IMG/VR virus record: IMGVR_UViG_3300009175_000060
Coordinates: 1 to 29,149 of that record
Strand: one strand, 5' to 3'
DNA from: a virus
Length of the DNA stretch: 29,149 nucleotides
This document shows, piece by piece, positions 14,417 through 21,100 of the stretch. Within the stretch, counting starts at the first letter, position 1. Each line of letters opens with the position of its first letter. The notes under the pieces are model-generated. The model searched no databases and had not been told where the DNA came from. It worked only from the letters and a program-made list of their open reading frames with translations. The position numbers and the translations under genes are program-made.

Positions 14417-14698
14417 TGTTAACTTATCGTTGGGGTCTGGCAGTAAAGAATCTTCGTTAATCATGATGTTGAGGTCTTCATGATGTTCGGCTCCCAGTGC
14501 ACACATCCCATGATATCGGCCATCCGTCATTATGCGTTTTCGCATCTCTGGGGTAACGTTATCTTCCATGGTAATTCTGACTGCTAAGCTGCTACTCCAA
14601 CCAGGAACACGGACCCAAACTTCACCATGCTTGTTCATGTAAATGACATGGAATAACGTGCGCCATAAACGAGTTTGAACCGTCACTGTGTCAGACAT
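14414..14698 (-). CDS. Conserved phage hypothetical protein (94 aa)
   Basis: 94 residues starting MSDTVTVQTRLWRTLFHVIYMNKHGEV and containing VRVPGW, VTPEMRKRI and YHGMCALGAEHHEDLNI. From memory this is a recurrent small protein of large phages without known function. Beta-rich, no membrane segment. The ATG is 4 nt after the upstream stop. Confidence 0.78.
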   Translation of the reverse strand: MSDTVTVQTRLWRTLFHVIYMNKHGEVWVRVPGWSSSLAVRITMEDNVTPEMRKRIMTDGRYHGMCALGAEHHEDLNIMINEDSLLPDPNDKLT

Positions 14699-14701
14699 TT
14701 G

Positions 14702-15004
14702 TTATTTTTTCCAATGATGGGAGATCATGGCATCGGCGTATTTAATGGCCTTCTCTTCCGTGTCAAATGGTCCTTCAGTGTCGCCGCCTTCGTAGTCATC
14801 ATCAAACGGTGCATCTTGTTCTAAAGAAACATACCAGCCAGCTTCTACGTTTCCCCATGCAAACGGGCTGTCGCTATCGATGTATGCCACATACTTGTTT
14901 TTGGGAGAGGCCTCTTCGGTTATGACGTCTTTGGGGTTCATTTCGCTGATTTTGCGAATGGACGCGTTGATCAGGCTATTAGAAAAATTTTGTTCGTGGC
15001 TCAT
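14702..15004 (-). CDS. Protein with duplicated N-terminal peptide (copy 2)
   Basis: 100 residues from the ATG at 15004; the frame stays open to 15091 but that part holds the palindrome and promoter. Residues 1-24 repeat the head of the 14018-14395 gene; ITE|E follows. The body (KYVAYIDSDSPFAWGNVEAGWYVSLEQDAPF...GPFDTEEKAIKYADAMI) looks like a small alpha/beta domain of the SPOR/DUF1508-like size, but I cannot name it. GAGGG Shine-Dalgarno and TAAATA promoter upstream. Confidence 0.72.
   Translation of the reverse strand: MSHEQNFSNSLINASIRKISEMNPKDVITEEASPKNKYVAYIDSDSPFAWGNVEAGWYVSLEQDAPFDDDYEGGDTEGPFDTEEKAIKYADAMISHHWKK
14933..15004 (-). repeat. Duplicated 5' coding segment, copy 2
   Basis: Partner of 14324-14395. 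The changes are almost all synonymous, which indicates selection on the peptide rather than a fresh duplication. Confidence 0.85.
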
Positions 15005-15020
15005 GGAAATCCCTCTTGGA

Positions 15021-15026
15021 TATTTA
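15021..15026 (-). promoter_or_regulatory. TAAATA late-type element
   Basis: AATAAATATCC (7 of 8 to TATAAATA), then AAGAGGG as ribosome-binding site and the ATG at 15004. Confidence 0.5.
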
Positions 15027-15119
15027 TTGGGCTTGCAAGCCATCAACGACGCGAGATCCCTTCCACGGCGGAGGAACCCCACCACCTGCAAGCCCCCTGC
15101 TGCGGCCTAAGCCCAGCAT
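15024..15119 (-). CDS. Candidate 31-residue peptide or structured small RNA
   Basis: An ATG at 15119 stands 7 nt after a TAAAAT box. It opens 31 codons (MLGLGRSRGL... ending VVDGLQAQ), rich in Gly, Arg and Pro, with a TAA inside the next TAAATA element. The segment is clearly more GC-rich than its surroundings and contains strong inverted repeats, so the transcript may work as RNA instead. I do not recognise the peptide. Confidence 0.4.
   Translation of the reverse strand: MLGLGRSRGLAGGGVPPPWKGSRVVDGLQAQ
15029..15095. repeat. Inverted repeats in a GC-rich gap
   Basis: GGGCTTGCA at 15029-15037 pairs with TGCAAGCCC at 15087-15095 (9 bp, 49-base loop); within the left arm GGCTTGCAAGCC (15030-15041) is itself a 12-bp palindrome. 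On the minus strand an inner GGTGG/CCGCC stem (one G-U) is also possible. Confidence 0.65.
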
Positions 15120-15126
15120 CACAACT

Positions 15127-15156
15127 ATTTTAGCACGCTGCTGGTACAGGCGTCAA
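15127..15156 (-). promoter_or_regulatory. Promoter for the GC-rich small locus
   Basis: TTGACG, 18-bp spacer, TGC-TAAAAT, then 7 nt to the ATG at 15119. It lies inside the last codons of the 15130-15603 gene. Confidence 0.65.
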
Positions 15157-15603
15157 TTCATTACTGACAACCGGCTTGGCTACTGGTATCAAACCAGGGA
15201 AGGCAAGATTAACAACTTCCACGTTAAGATTAGGATATTTTGACATATCACGTAGAATAATATCTTCCACCAGTTGCGATTCCTGAGGGTCCATAATTTC
15301 GAGGATCTGTCTCAGAATTTCGGCTTTGCGACGGACGGGGGTTTTGCTATGTCTGCCGAATAGATAAAGACGTCGGCCTTCCGTGAACAAAGTGGCAACA
15401 TGATGTCCTTCCGGTAGTTTGCTTGGGATGTAGCTTGGAATCGTTACATCGAAGACATAGCGTGGGTCGAACATGTAACGCAAAATTTCGCGCATAATTG
15501 GTGTGTCATTGGTTCGAAGGACTCTGGCTCTGTCAACCGGCGTTGTTGCGGCGTTGGCCTCAGCTAAAGCCATCGGGATTAATTTTCGGTATACGTTATA
15601 CAA
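15130..15603 (-). CDS. Conserved large-phage hypothetical protein (157 aa)
   Basis: I start at the TTG at 15603, which has a GGAG Shine-Dalgarno 7 nt upstream; an ATG at 15573 would drop the N-terminal helix YRKLIPMALAEANAA. The product contains VDRARVLRTNDTPIMREILRYMFDPRYVFDV, then YIPSKLPEGHH and LFTEGRRLYLFGRHSK: a pattern I recall from a widespread hypothetical of T4-like and jumbo phages. Helical; no catalytic motif. Function unknown. Confidence 0.78.
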   Translation of the reverse strand: MYNVYRKLIPMALAEANAATTPVDRARVLRTNDTPIMREILRYMFDPRYVFDVTIPSYIPSKLPEGHHVATLFTEGRRLYLFGRHSKTPVRRKAEILRQILEIMDPQESQLVEDIILRDMSKYPNLNVEVVNLAFPGLIPVAKPVVSNELTPVPAAC

Positions 15604-15651
15604 GGTTTTACTCCAACAATATGTAGTGTTCCTTGTTGATGAAACAGATGT

Positions 15652-15657
15652 TAAATA
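15652..15657 (+). promoter_or_regulatory. TAAATA late-type element before the virion protein
   Basis: GTTAAATA lies 14 nt before the ATG at 15672, with GAGGG between them as ribosome-binding site. This is the expected layout of a T4-style late promoter for a structural gene. Confidence 0.5.
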
Positions 15658-15671
15658 ATGATGAGGGACTT

Positions 15672-16946
15672 ATGGCACTACTCTTTTTTGATGGTTTTGA
15701 TTTTTACAACGGTATTCAGGGCATGGGTGGCGCAAAGTGGGACCAAGGGTCCTTTATGGGTTTTTTTGGAGGTCGTTGGGGTGGTCAATCCGTTCAAGGA
15801 GGAACTAGCGGAAGCCTATTCGTGCCAACATGGGAGGGGGCTTTTAAATTTCTTCCGAATATTTCTACCGCTATTACCGGCTGCGCGGCACTTTTTACTG
15901 GCTTTGCCGGTGGTGCTGCTTCCATTACACATCCGTTTTTATGGCTTTCGCACGATTTTACACCACAGGTTTCTCTATGGCTTGATCCGTCAACCCAAAA
16001 AGTACAAGTTAGAAGAGGACGAGGTCAACCAGGCACATCTACAGCTGGCCCAGGAACCATCACTACCGCTGCATTTGGCACAGCTGTAGTCGGAGCCGGA
16101 ACATCTTTTTTAAGTTTACATGTGGGTGACATCATTACAGTTGGCTCCGAATCTAGAACAATTGCAACCATCACCGATGATACTCACTTAACGACCAACG
16201 CTTGGACTGGGGCTAATACTAGTGCCAGTTACAATTACATGGTGTCTCCGGTGATTTTGGGAACAGCACCTTTTATTCCACCGTTGGGCTTGTGGTTTTG
16301 GATTGAATTAAAAGCCACCATGACAACGTTTGACGTTCACATTAATGGTGTCAGTGTCGTGTCGGGCAGTGGTGATTTGGACCCTGCTGGGGCCGGTTAT
16401 TTTAATCAAATTCACATTGCTGGATTGGGTAACTTCGGTCCAAACTGGTATTGTGACGACCTTTATGTAGCTGACGATAGCGGTTCAATCAATAATGACT
16501 TTTTGAATGAAATTAGGGTACAAACTCAATACGCAGCAGGACCTGGCTATAAGCAAGAGTTTATTCCGGCTACTGGTTCAAACCATGTGGCTATGCTAGC
16601 CAATATACCGTGGAATTCAAGTGCTTTTATAGAAACTGGTAAACATAACTCCGGGGTGAACGTTGGAGACATTGATGCTTACACAATTTCGCCGTTTGTT
16701 ATAAATGGTGGGCAAATTTTTGGTGTTCAGAGCAACTTGTTTACCAGGAAAGACGATGTCGGGCCACGCACTGTTAAACCTACCTTACATACCGCAGATG
16801 CTACAAACTACACAGGCAATGAATTTGGCTTATATAGCGCTTACACCTACATCAATAAAATATGGGAAGTTGACCCAAGCACTAGCTCTCAATGGGATTT
16901 GACTAACCTAAATGCAGCCCAGTTTGGCATCAAAGTCCAGTCTTAA
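15672..16946 (+). CDS. Virion structural / tail-fibre-like protein with lectin-like fold
   Basis: 424 residues from the ATG at 15672 (GAGGG upstream; earlier ATGs lie in the promoter). MALLFFDGFDFY is a typical start of phage concanavalin/LamG-like surface proteins. Gly/Thr/Ser/Asn-rich beta structure follows, with LKATMTTFDVHINGVSVVSGSGDL (about 220-243) and YCDDLYVADDSGS (about 260-272) as LamG-type signatures. Residues about 125-195 (GTITTAAFGTAVVGAGTSF...GDIITVGSESRTI) form an inserted beta domain of a kind found in many phage fibres. Probably on the virion surface. Convergent with the next operon after a 20-base gap without a clear terminator. Confidence 0.82.
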   Translation: MALLFFDGFDFYNGIQGMGGAKWDQGSFMGFFGGRWGGQSVQGGTSGSLFVPTWEGAFKFLPNISTAITGCAALFTGFAGGAASITHPFLWLSHDFTPQVSLWLDPSTQKVQVRRGRGQPGTSTAGPGTITTAAFGTAVVGAGTSFLSLHVGDIITVGSESRTIATITDDTHLTTNAWTGANTSASYNYMVSPVILGTAPFIPPLGLWFWIELKATMTTFDVHINGVSVVSGSGDLDPAGAGYFNQIHIAGLGNFGPNWYCDDLYVADDSGSINNDFLNEIRVQTQYAAGPGYKQEFIPATGSNHVAMLANIPWNSSAFIETGKHNSGVNVGDIDAYTISPFVINGGQIFGVQSNLFTRKDDVGPRTVKPTLHTADATNYTGNEFGLYSAYTYINKIWEVDPSTSSQWDLTNLNAAQFGIKVQS

Positions 16947-16966
16947 GCTATTTTGTCTTTTTGGGC

Positions 16967-17293
16967 TTAAGCGGCTTCAGGGGTTTCTTTGGCTTCATTG
17001 CCATTGGTGGCCTCCTTTAATGGAACTCTAACTAGCATGAATTCTGAGCTGACCCTTACAGCTTCATACGGAGGGTTGGAAAATCTAACTAGGTTCACCG
17101 GAAATTTGCTGAAAACAAAGCTCCACGTGCTGGCTGGTAATATGTCTTTGATCAGTGACTCAATGTTTGTCGTCATTTCTTTTGACCTAGTTCTGCTTGG
17201 CAAGTTTAACTTCGCTAATGATGCTATGCTGTGTTCAATGGAGGCTTTGCCTACGCCTCCGGATGGTATGCCTGTCACATCAAGAGATTTCAT
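16967..17293 (-). CDS. Hypothetical protein (108 aa)
   Basis: 108 residues. The middle STWSFVFSKFPVNLVRFSNPPYEAVRVSSEFMLVRVPL suggests a beta sheet; the tail is acidic (NGNEAKETPEAA). No family recognised. The ATG overlaps the stop of the upstream gene (ATGA). The opposite strand is also open, but the operon arrangement favours this one. Confidence 0.65.
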   Translation of the reverse strand: MKSLDVTGIPSGGVGKASIEHSIASLAKLNLPSRTRSKEMTTNIESLIKDILPASTWSFVFSKFPVNLVRFSNPPYEAVRVSSEFMLVRVPLKEATNGNEAKETPEAA

Positions 17294-17739
17294 GATATCG
17301 TTCCTAGCGGTTGTGTGATGTCCGGTAGCCCTACAGATTTACGAGTAGCGGCTAGCAAAGAGTTGGCCGCTTGGTGATTTGACGGAATGTAGCTCAACAA
17401 GACGTGTGTGAGGGCATCAACAGCGCCCACAAGAGCCGTCTGTCGGTTTTCAACATCGACAAGTCTGGCTGACATTTCAACAAGAGAAGGAAATGCAAAG
17501 TTGACGCGAGGTAGAATACTGTCGTGATCAGTCATTTCCGATACCGGTTTTTGAATCATCGCATTATAAATGATGTCAGCTTTGGCATTCATTGCATTCT
17601 GAGCTGACTCTTCGGAGTTTGCTCTAACAGTGGCGCAAAACTGAATTGGACCTAAAACACCATCTTTGGTGCATGACACCAAAAATTCAGCACCTTCTCT
17701 AACCACTTCCCAGCTTCGAAGATAAACCATGCTTGTCAT
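17290..17739 (-). CDS. Hypothetical protein (149 aa)
   Basis: Start at the ATG at 17739, 5 nt after TAAATA; the frame extends to 17793 but only within the upstream gene. The N-terminal half (MVYLRSWEVVREGAEFLVSCTKD...CATVRANSEESA) is an alpha/beta domain; the C-terminal half is helical (VEMSARLVDVENRQTALVGAVDAL, HQAANSLLAATRKSV) and may form a coiled coil. Unknown function. Confidence 0.68.
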   Translation of the reverse strand: MTSMVYLRSWEVVREGAEFLVSCTKDGVLGPIQFCATVRANSEESAQNAMNAKADIIYNAMIQKPVSEMTDHDSILPRVNFAFPSLVEMSARLVDVENRQTALVGAVDALTHVLLSYIPSNHQAANSLLAATRKSVGLPDITQPLGTIS

Positions 17740-17743
17740 ATTT

Positions 17744-18103
17744 TTATTTAATACCAACTGACGGATGAGCGCTGATTTGAATAAAGGCCACATCTTCCAT
17801 GTTGATGTCTCTTAACGTGAAAGTGACCATAGGCTCACCATTATCGGTCCGGAGAGCCACAATCGGCTCATCCATGTGCAGCCAGTCCATCAGCTTGCCG
17901 ATATGTTCCACCCACATTTCGAACAGTGCCTTTTGAGGAGCACCGTGCATAGGTTTTTCGACTTCCACCAAAACCAATGTAAAGTTCGGCTTACCATCTA
18001 AGCCGGTGCTGATGATGGCCGGTTCGCCAATCTTGAGTTGCCAATAATTGGCGGGATCGGGCGGTAATACATGCTCTGTTTCAGTATACGTGGGGTATGA
18101 CAT
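17744..18103 (-). CDS. Hypothetical protein (119 aa)
   Basis: 119 residues starting MSYPTYTETEHVLPPDP. A beta-rich core (FTLVLVEVEKP, ALFEMWVEHIGKLMDWLHMDEPIVALR, MVTFTLRDINMEDVAFIQ). No motif or family recognised. It starts 23 bases inside the upstream gene, with GGAG upstream; its stop lies within the TAAATA element of the next gene. Confidence 0.7.
   Translation of the reverse strand: MSYPTYTETEHVLPPDPANYWQLKIGEPAIISTGLDGKPNFTLVLVEVEKPMHGAPQKALFEMWVEHIGKLMDWLHMDEPIVALRTDNGEPMVTFTLRDINMEDVAFIQISAHPSVGIK
17745..17750 (-). promoter_or_regulatory. TAAATA element 5 nt before a start codon
   Basis: ATTAAATA then AAAAT and the ATG at 17739, the same 5-nt spacing as at the 3203-3222 palindrome. 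AT-rich context makes chance possible. Confidence 0.4.
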
Positions 18104-18449
18104 CTTCTACGTTCTCCGGTAGTTTTCCAGTTGCACTTAATAGAACTTCGTCGGCTTGTATTTCTTCGACTTCAAAACCTAATTTACGAAGAACTTCAGC
18201 AAGATTTAGTTCGTTATCTTCCATAGCAAGCTTGCCGTCGATGTAGAGGCCTTCCCATTCATGGTTGTTGATGAAGGTGAGATGTGGTTTTGAAGGGTTA
18301 GATGCCATTTCATGTTGACTGTCGGTACTGGGATTTGATTCGATGATTGGTGGTGCTGATGGTTCTGGTGGCAAATTGTGACCATACCCTCGGTTCTCTT
18401 GGCTGACCAGGTTCCTTGTGTGCTCCGCTAGTGATTTCAGTATGCTCAT
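18081..18449 (-). CDS. Conserved phage hypothetical protein (122 aa)
   Basis: ATG at 18449, 1 base after the upstream stop, with AAGGA as ribosome-binding site. The first half is low complexity (Pro/Ser/Asn). The second half (NNHEWEGLYIDGKLAMEDNELNLAEVLRKLGF...LPENVEDV) matches a small phage domain I recall by its 'WEGLYIDGxL' and 'LPExxEDV' signatures. Function unknown. The 3' end overlaps the next gene by 23 bases. Confidence 0.75.
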   Translation of the reverse strand: MSILKSLAEHTRNLVSQENRGYGHNLPPEPSAPPIIESNPSTDSQHEMASNPSKPHLTFINNHEWEGLYIDGKLAMEDNELNLAEVLRKLGFEVEEIQADEVLLSATGKLPENVEDVIPHVY

Positions 18450-18450
18450 G

Positions 18451-19155
18451 TTAGTTCTTATCCTTATTCTCACTATCACAGTCTGCCTCAAGTTCTGCCA
18501 TCATTTGTTCCATGGGAATACCAACCACTTCGCCTCTGGCTGTCCGCTCATCGATGTCGGCAATCGTGGCGTGCATTTCTTCCAAAAAAGCTACATTATC
18601 TTTGGGGCCACCCATAAAACTAATATCGTCATAAATGGTGTCCAAAATGTCGAGGAGAGTGAAATATGTTTCCCCTTCAAAAATCGTCTCCTCAAAATTA
18701 CGCTTGATGGTAAACTTCTTGTTTAATTTGACTGGAAGATGCACCAGGTTTTGAACCGGCGTATACGAAACGCTGTAGTTCTGGCCTGACTTAGCAATAC
18801 CGCTGAAGTGTGCACTTGTCGAAAAGTCACTACCTTCCGATGCATGCCAAACGTTTATCTCTCCATAACGGCTGATTTCGAGATGTTCGAGCGGGTCATC
18901 ATCCGGTGCAGATGGCGAGCCTGGTAGTTTAGCATCATGGTGAAATTCGTCGATAGCTCCACACCAGCTATATGCGCCGATGAAGCGAGTCAACAATTCG
19001 CTGCTTTCGACGAATTTGAATATATCGCCAAGAGTTACCCCATCTTCGATTTCGCAAGCACTGCGTAGCGAATTCCAATAATGGACGCTTTCGACCAGTT
19101 CCGGCTCTTTTTTATATTCGATTTCAATCAGTCCGTTTTTCGTTAGTTTCAGCAT
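18451..19155 (-). CDS. Conserved large-phage hypothetical protein (234 aa)
   Basis: 234 residues. It begins MLKLTKNGLIEIEY, contains LGDIFKFVESSELLTRFIGAYSWCGAI and HLEISRYGEINVWHASEG, and ends with a helical part (ILDTIYDDISFMGGPKDNVAFLEEMHATI) and an acidic tail. I recall similar 'YwDISFfGsPexxxxFLEEL' proteins in environmental phages. No catalytic motif. AAGG Shine-Dalgarno; 32-base overlap with the upstream gene. Confidence 0.75.
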   Translation of the reverse strand: MLKLTKNGLIEIEYKKEPELVESVHYWNSLRSACEIEDGVTLGDIFKFVESSELLTRFIGAYSWCGAIDEFHHDAKLPGSPSAPDDDPLEHLEISRYGEINVWHASEGSDFSTSAHFSGIAKSGQNYSVSYTPVQNLVHLPVKLNKKFTIKRNFEETIFEGETYFTLLDILDTIYDDISFMGGPKDNVAFLEEMHATIADIDERTARGEVVGIPMEQMMAELEADCDSENKDKN

Positions 19156-19528
19156 TTAAACCTTTTTTCCAAAAACATGGGCAATCATCCGCACCCTGGG
19201 ATGGTCGCGGATTTGTGAAGAGAGCAAACGGGCCAGCTGGCCAATTATGCCCCTTAAACCACCAGTCGCAAACAGCTCTGGCATCATGATCTGTTGGAAT
19301 TGCAGCCAGCCAGCTACAGTCTTCGCAAGTTACCAAAGGTGGCTTGGGCGGCTCTTTACATGTTAACACCGGCCCAGTATATTGCGTGCCAGTTCTAACA
19401 TGGAAAGCAACCTGTGCATTTATAAGAGTGCTCCAAATTTCGTCGGCTTTGCTTCCTTCAGCGTGTAATTCAGCTCCGTTTTCGTATTTTACCGAAATGC
19501 TAACTACTCTGGCGTCTGTCAGATCCAT
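19124..19528 (-). CDS. Cys-rich hypothetical protein (134 aa)
   Basis: The strong AAGGAGG Shine-Dalgarno is better spaced for the second ATG (19528) than the first (19531). Residues 1-55 are alpha/beta (VSISVKYENGAELHAEG). The remainder has CEDCSWLAAIP, CDWWFKGHNWPAGP and DDCPCFWKKG: four to six Cys plus His that could bind zinc, in a pattern like small phage ribbon proteins with CxxC...CxC. Function unknown. Confidence 0.68.
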   Translation of the reverse strand: MDLTDARVVSISVKYENGAELHAEGSKADEIWSTLINAQVAFHVRTGTQYTGPVLTCKEPPKPPLVTCEDCSWLAAIPTDHDARAVCDWWFKGHNWPAGPFALFTNPRPSQGADDCPCFWKKGLNAETNEKRTD

Positions 19529-19827
19529 CATACCTCCTTAAGTGCCACCGTCGTTTTTGCCTCGTAGGTTCCAAGTACATGGATGCCCCGAATAGATTCG
19601 TTTCTGTATAGTGAATTTCCTATTCGGTTTTGTAACTCAGTTTGGAAATTAGCCTGGTCTGTGAAGGCCTCGTATCGGATATAGTGTTCAGTATGTTCCG
19701 GGTAGCCGTGGCCAGGAGCCGTTCGACTACGTTCATCACCTGGAATGAATACCGAACTACCGGTAATAATAGCCCAGTGTTCACCGGATGGAATATCGTT
19801 GGGTGTGTTTACAAAGGTTCCGTACAT
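19528..19827 (-). CDS. Hypothetical protein (99 aa)
   Basis: 99 residues. HWAIITGSSVFIPGDERSRTAPGHGYPEHTEHYIRYEAF is a beta-hairpin-like stretch, and a helix with Q/N follows. The wording 'xVFIPGDERSRTxPGHGYPxxT' recurs in phage and bacterial small proteins I have seen, without function. The ATG shares one base with the upstream stop (TAATG); GAGG 8 nt before. Confidence 0.7.
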   Translation of the reverse strand: MYGTFVNTPNDIPSGEHWAIITGSSVFIPGDERSRTAPGHGYPEHTEHYIRYEAFTDQANFQTELQNRIGNSLYRNESIRGIHVLGTYEAKTTVALKEV

Positions 19828-20333
19828 TACATTGACCTCGGATCAATTAAGTCTACCAATGACCAGTCTTCATTTTCAAAATCACGACGACGTTTGAGGA
19901 GTTTTTCAGCAGCTTTGGCATCGCCATTTCTGGCTGCTATGAGAGACACGGAGTCATCTATTTCGGTATAAAACTCGTTGGCATCGAAGTGACGAAACAA
20001 CGCCAGATATGCTGCGTCCAAACTGTCTGCACCGGTTACCTGGAAAACCAGTTTGTCGGTATGTTCTCCAATGTAAATGAGAACCCGCCCAACCACTTTG
20101 GGTTTTGGAATTTCAGCCATTTCAATTACTTCTATTTCATCAAAATGCACGCTGCTCCAGACTCCAGAATCATTGAATTTGACCTGGTAGAGTTCGCGTC
20201 GATTATCAATAAACTTACCAGTAACTATTCCCACGGAGCAAGGTTGGCCATAAGCCACCATTGGCGTTTTCAGCTTAACGGTGCTACCATCGGGAATAAA
20301 TGGGAAGAATTCAGGTTCTATCGTGTCAGCCAT
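19827..20333 (-). CDS. Hypothetical protein (168 aa)
   Basis: 168 residues. The N-terminal part is beta-rich and SH3-like (GSTVKLKTPMVAYGQPCSVGIVTGKFIDNRRELYQVKF); then VGRVLIYIGEHTDKLVFQVTGADSLDAAYLALF, and a basic helix AAEKLLKRRRDF. No enzyme motif. GGAGGG Shine-Dalgarno in the end of the upstream gene, overlap 16 bases. Confidence 0.7.
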   Translation of the reverse strand: MADTIEPEFFPFIPDGSTVKLKTPMVAYGQPCSVGIVTGKFIDNRRELYQVKFNDSGVWSSVHFDEIEVIEMAEIPKPKVVGRVLIYIGEHTDKLVFQVTGADSLDAAYLALFRHFDANEFYTEIDDSVSLIAARNGDAKAAEKLLKRRRDFENEDWSLVDLIDPRSM

Positions 20334-21058
20334 GCGCCCTCCGGAAGTGAATGGGAACCAGTTGTAAGTTTACCCGTTGCATCGCAACAAAAATAATTAA
20401 TCAATGGCGAAGATACCCTGACGCTGACCATGCTGCGTGCTATTTCCATAGGGTCTGAGGCATCCTTGACAGGTGGCATAAACACGATTTTCAGAAAATC
20501 GGCAAAATAGCGACGAGCGTCTTGATAGCTGGCCCACCGTTTTTGCTGGAGTTGGACACTGGTGATGATATTGGTCCCTGGAATCAAACCAACAGACGGA
20601 TGAATCAGTTCGTCATCTTTTTCATGAATCATTGTTGAGCTGAATTGATATCGTGGATCGAGATATCGAACAGTGTTGGTAGCATCACGCGGGTCAAACG
20701 AAAAATATAGCTCCTGGTCTACAATCAGGCGATATACCCATTCAGAAGCCGGGACCCCCGCGATTTTCGATTCAGAATTGATGATAGTTATAGTTTTGGC
20801 TTTGCTGCAGACTTTCAAACCTGGTGTTAAAATTCGATTGATGCCGTCAGTTACCGCTTGTTGACCAGTAATAGTCAAGGCCATCCCTCGCCGCAAAACA
20901 ATACCGTTTATTCGTGCGATGCCTTCGGGTGTGCCGTCCATTTTAGCTTCATGGACTACACGTAAAAGCTTGGGACTTTCAGTTTTGGCGAGTGCTTGTG
21001 TTACAGGCACCAATGGTGCAGCAACCAAGCTGGCCAGTAACTCACGTCTATTCATCAT
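20318..21058 (-). CDS. Protein with Tat-like signal peptide, function unknown
   Basis: 246 residues. MMNRRELLASLVAAPLVPVT followed by QALA|K reads as a Tat-type signal with an AxA-like cleavage site. The mature part has VLRRGMALTITGQQAVTDGINRI and a C-terminal half with SVGLIPGTNIITSVQLQQ and FVxMPP-type strands; no family recognised. The end (DATGKLTTGSHSLPEGAWLTR) resembles tails of other phage unknowns. Predicted leaderless: ATG 6 nt after TAAAAT. First gene of the operon running to 16967. Confidence 0.72.
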   Translation of the reverse strand: MMNRRELLASLVAAPLVPVTQALAKTESPKLLRVVHEAKMDGTPEGIARINGIVLRRGMALTITGQQAVTDGINRILTPGLKVCSKAKTITIINSESKIAGVPASEWVYRLIVDQELYFSFDPRDATNTVRYLDPRYQFSSTMIHEKDDELIHPSVGLIPGTNIITSVQLQQKRWASYQDARRYFADFLKIVFMPPVKDASDPMEIARSMVSVRVSSPLINYFCCDATGKLTTGSHSLPEGAWLTR

Positions 21059-21064
21059 AAGTCG

Positions 21065-21094
21065 ATTTTATCACGCTGCCAGTCTGTTTGTCAA
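21065..21094 (-). promoter_or_regulatory. Promoter, leaderless geometry
   Basis: TTGACA, 18-bp spacer, TGA-TAAAAT, then 6 nt to the ATG at 21058. No Shine-Dalgarno is possible between them. Confidence 0.83.
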
Positions 21095-21100
21095 TTAATT

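Noticed and set aside
15005-15091. Extension of the 14702-15004 gene to 15091
   Set aside because: The extra 29 codons consist of the palindrome and promoter region; the ATG at 15004 matches the duplicated copy and has a Shine-Dalgarno.
15024-15120. tRNA in the GC-rich gap
   Set aside because: No acceptor stem, anticodon arm or T-loop arrangement can be drawn.
16944-16985. Bidirectional terminator between convergent genes
   Set aside because: CTTAAG-type repeats are present but give no stable stem with a T-run.
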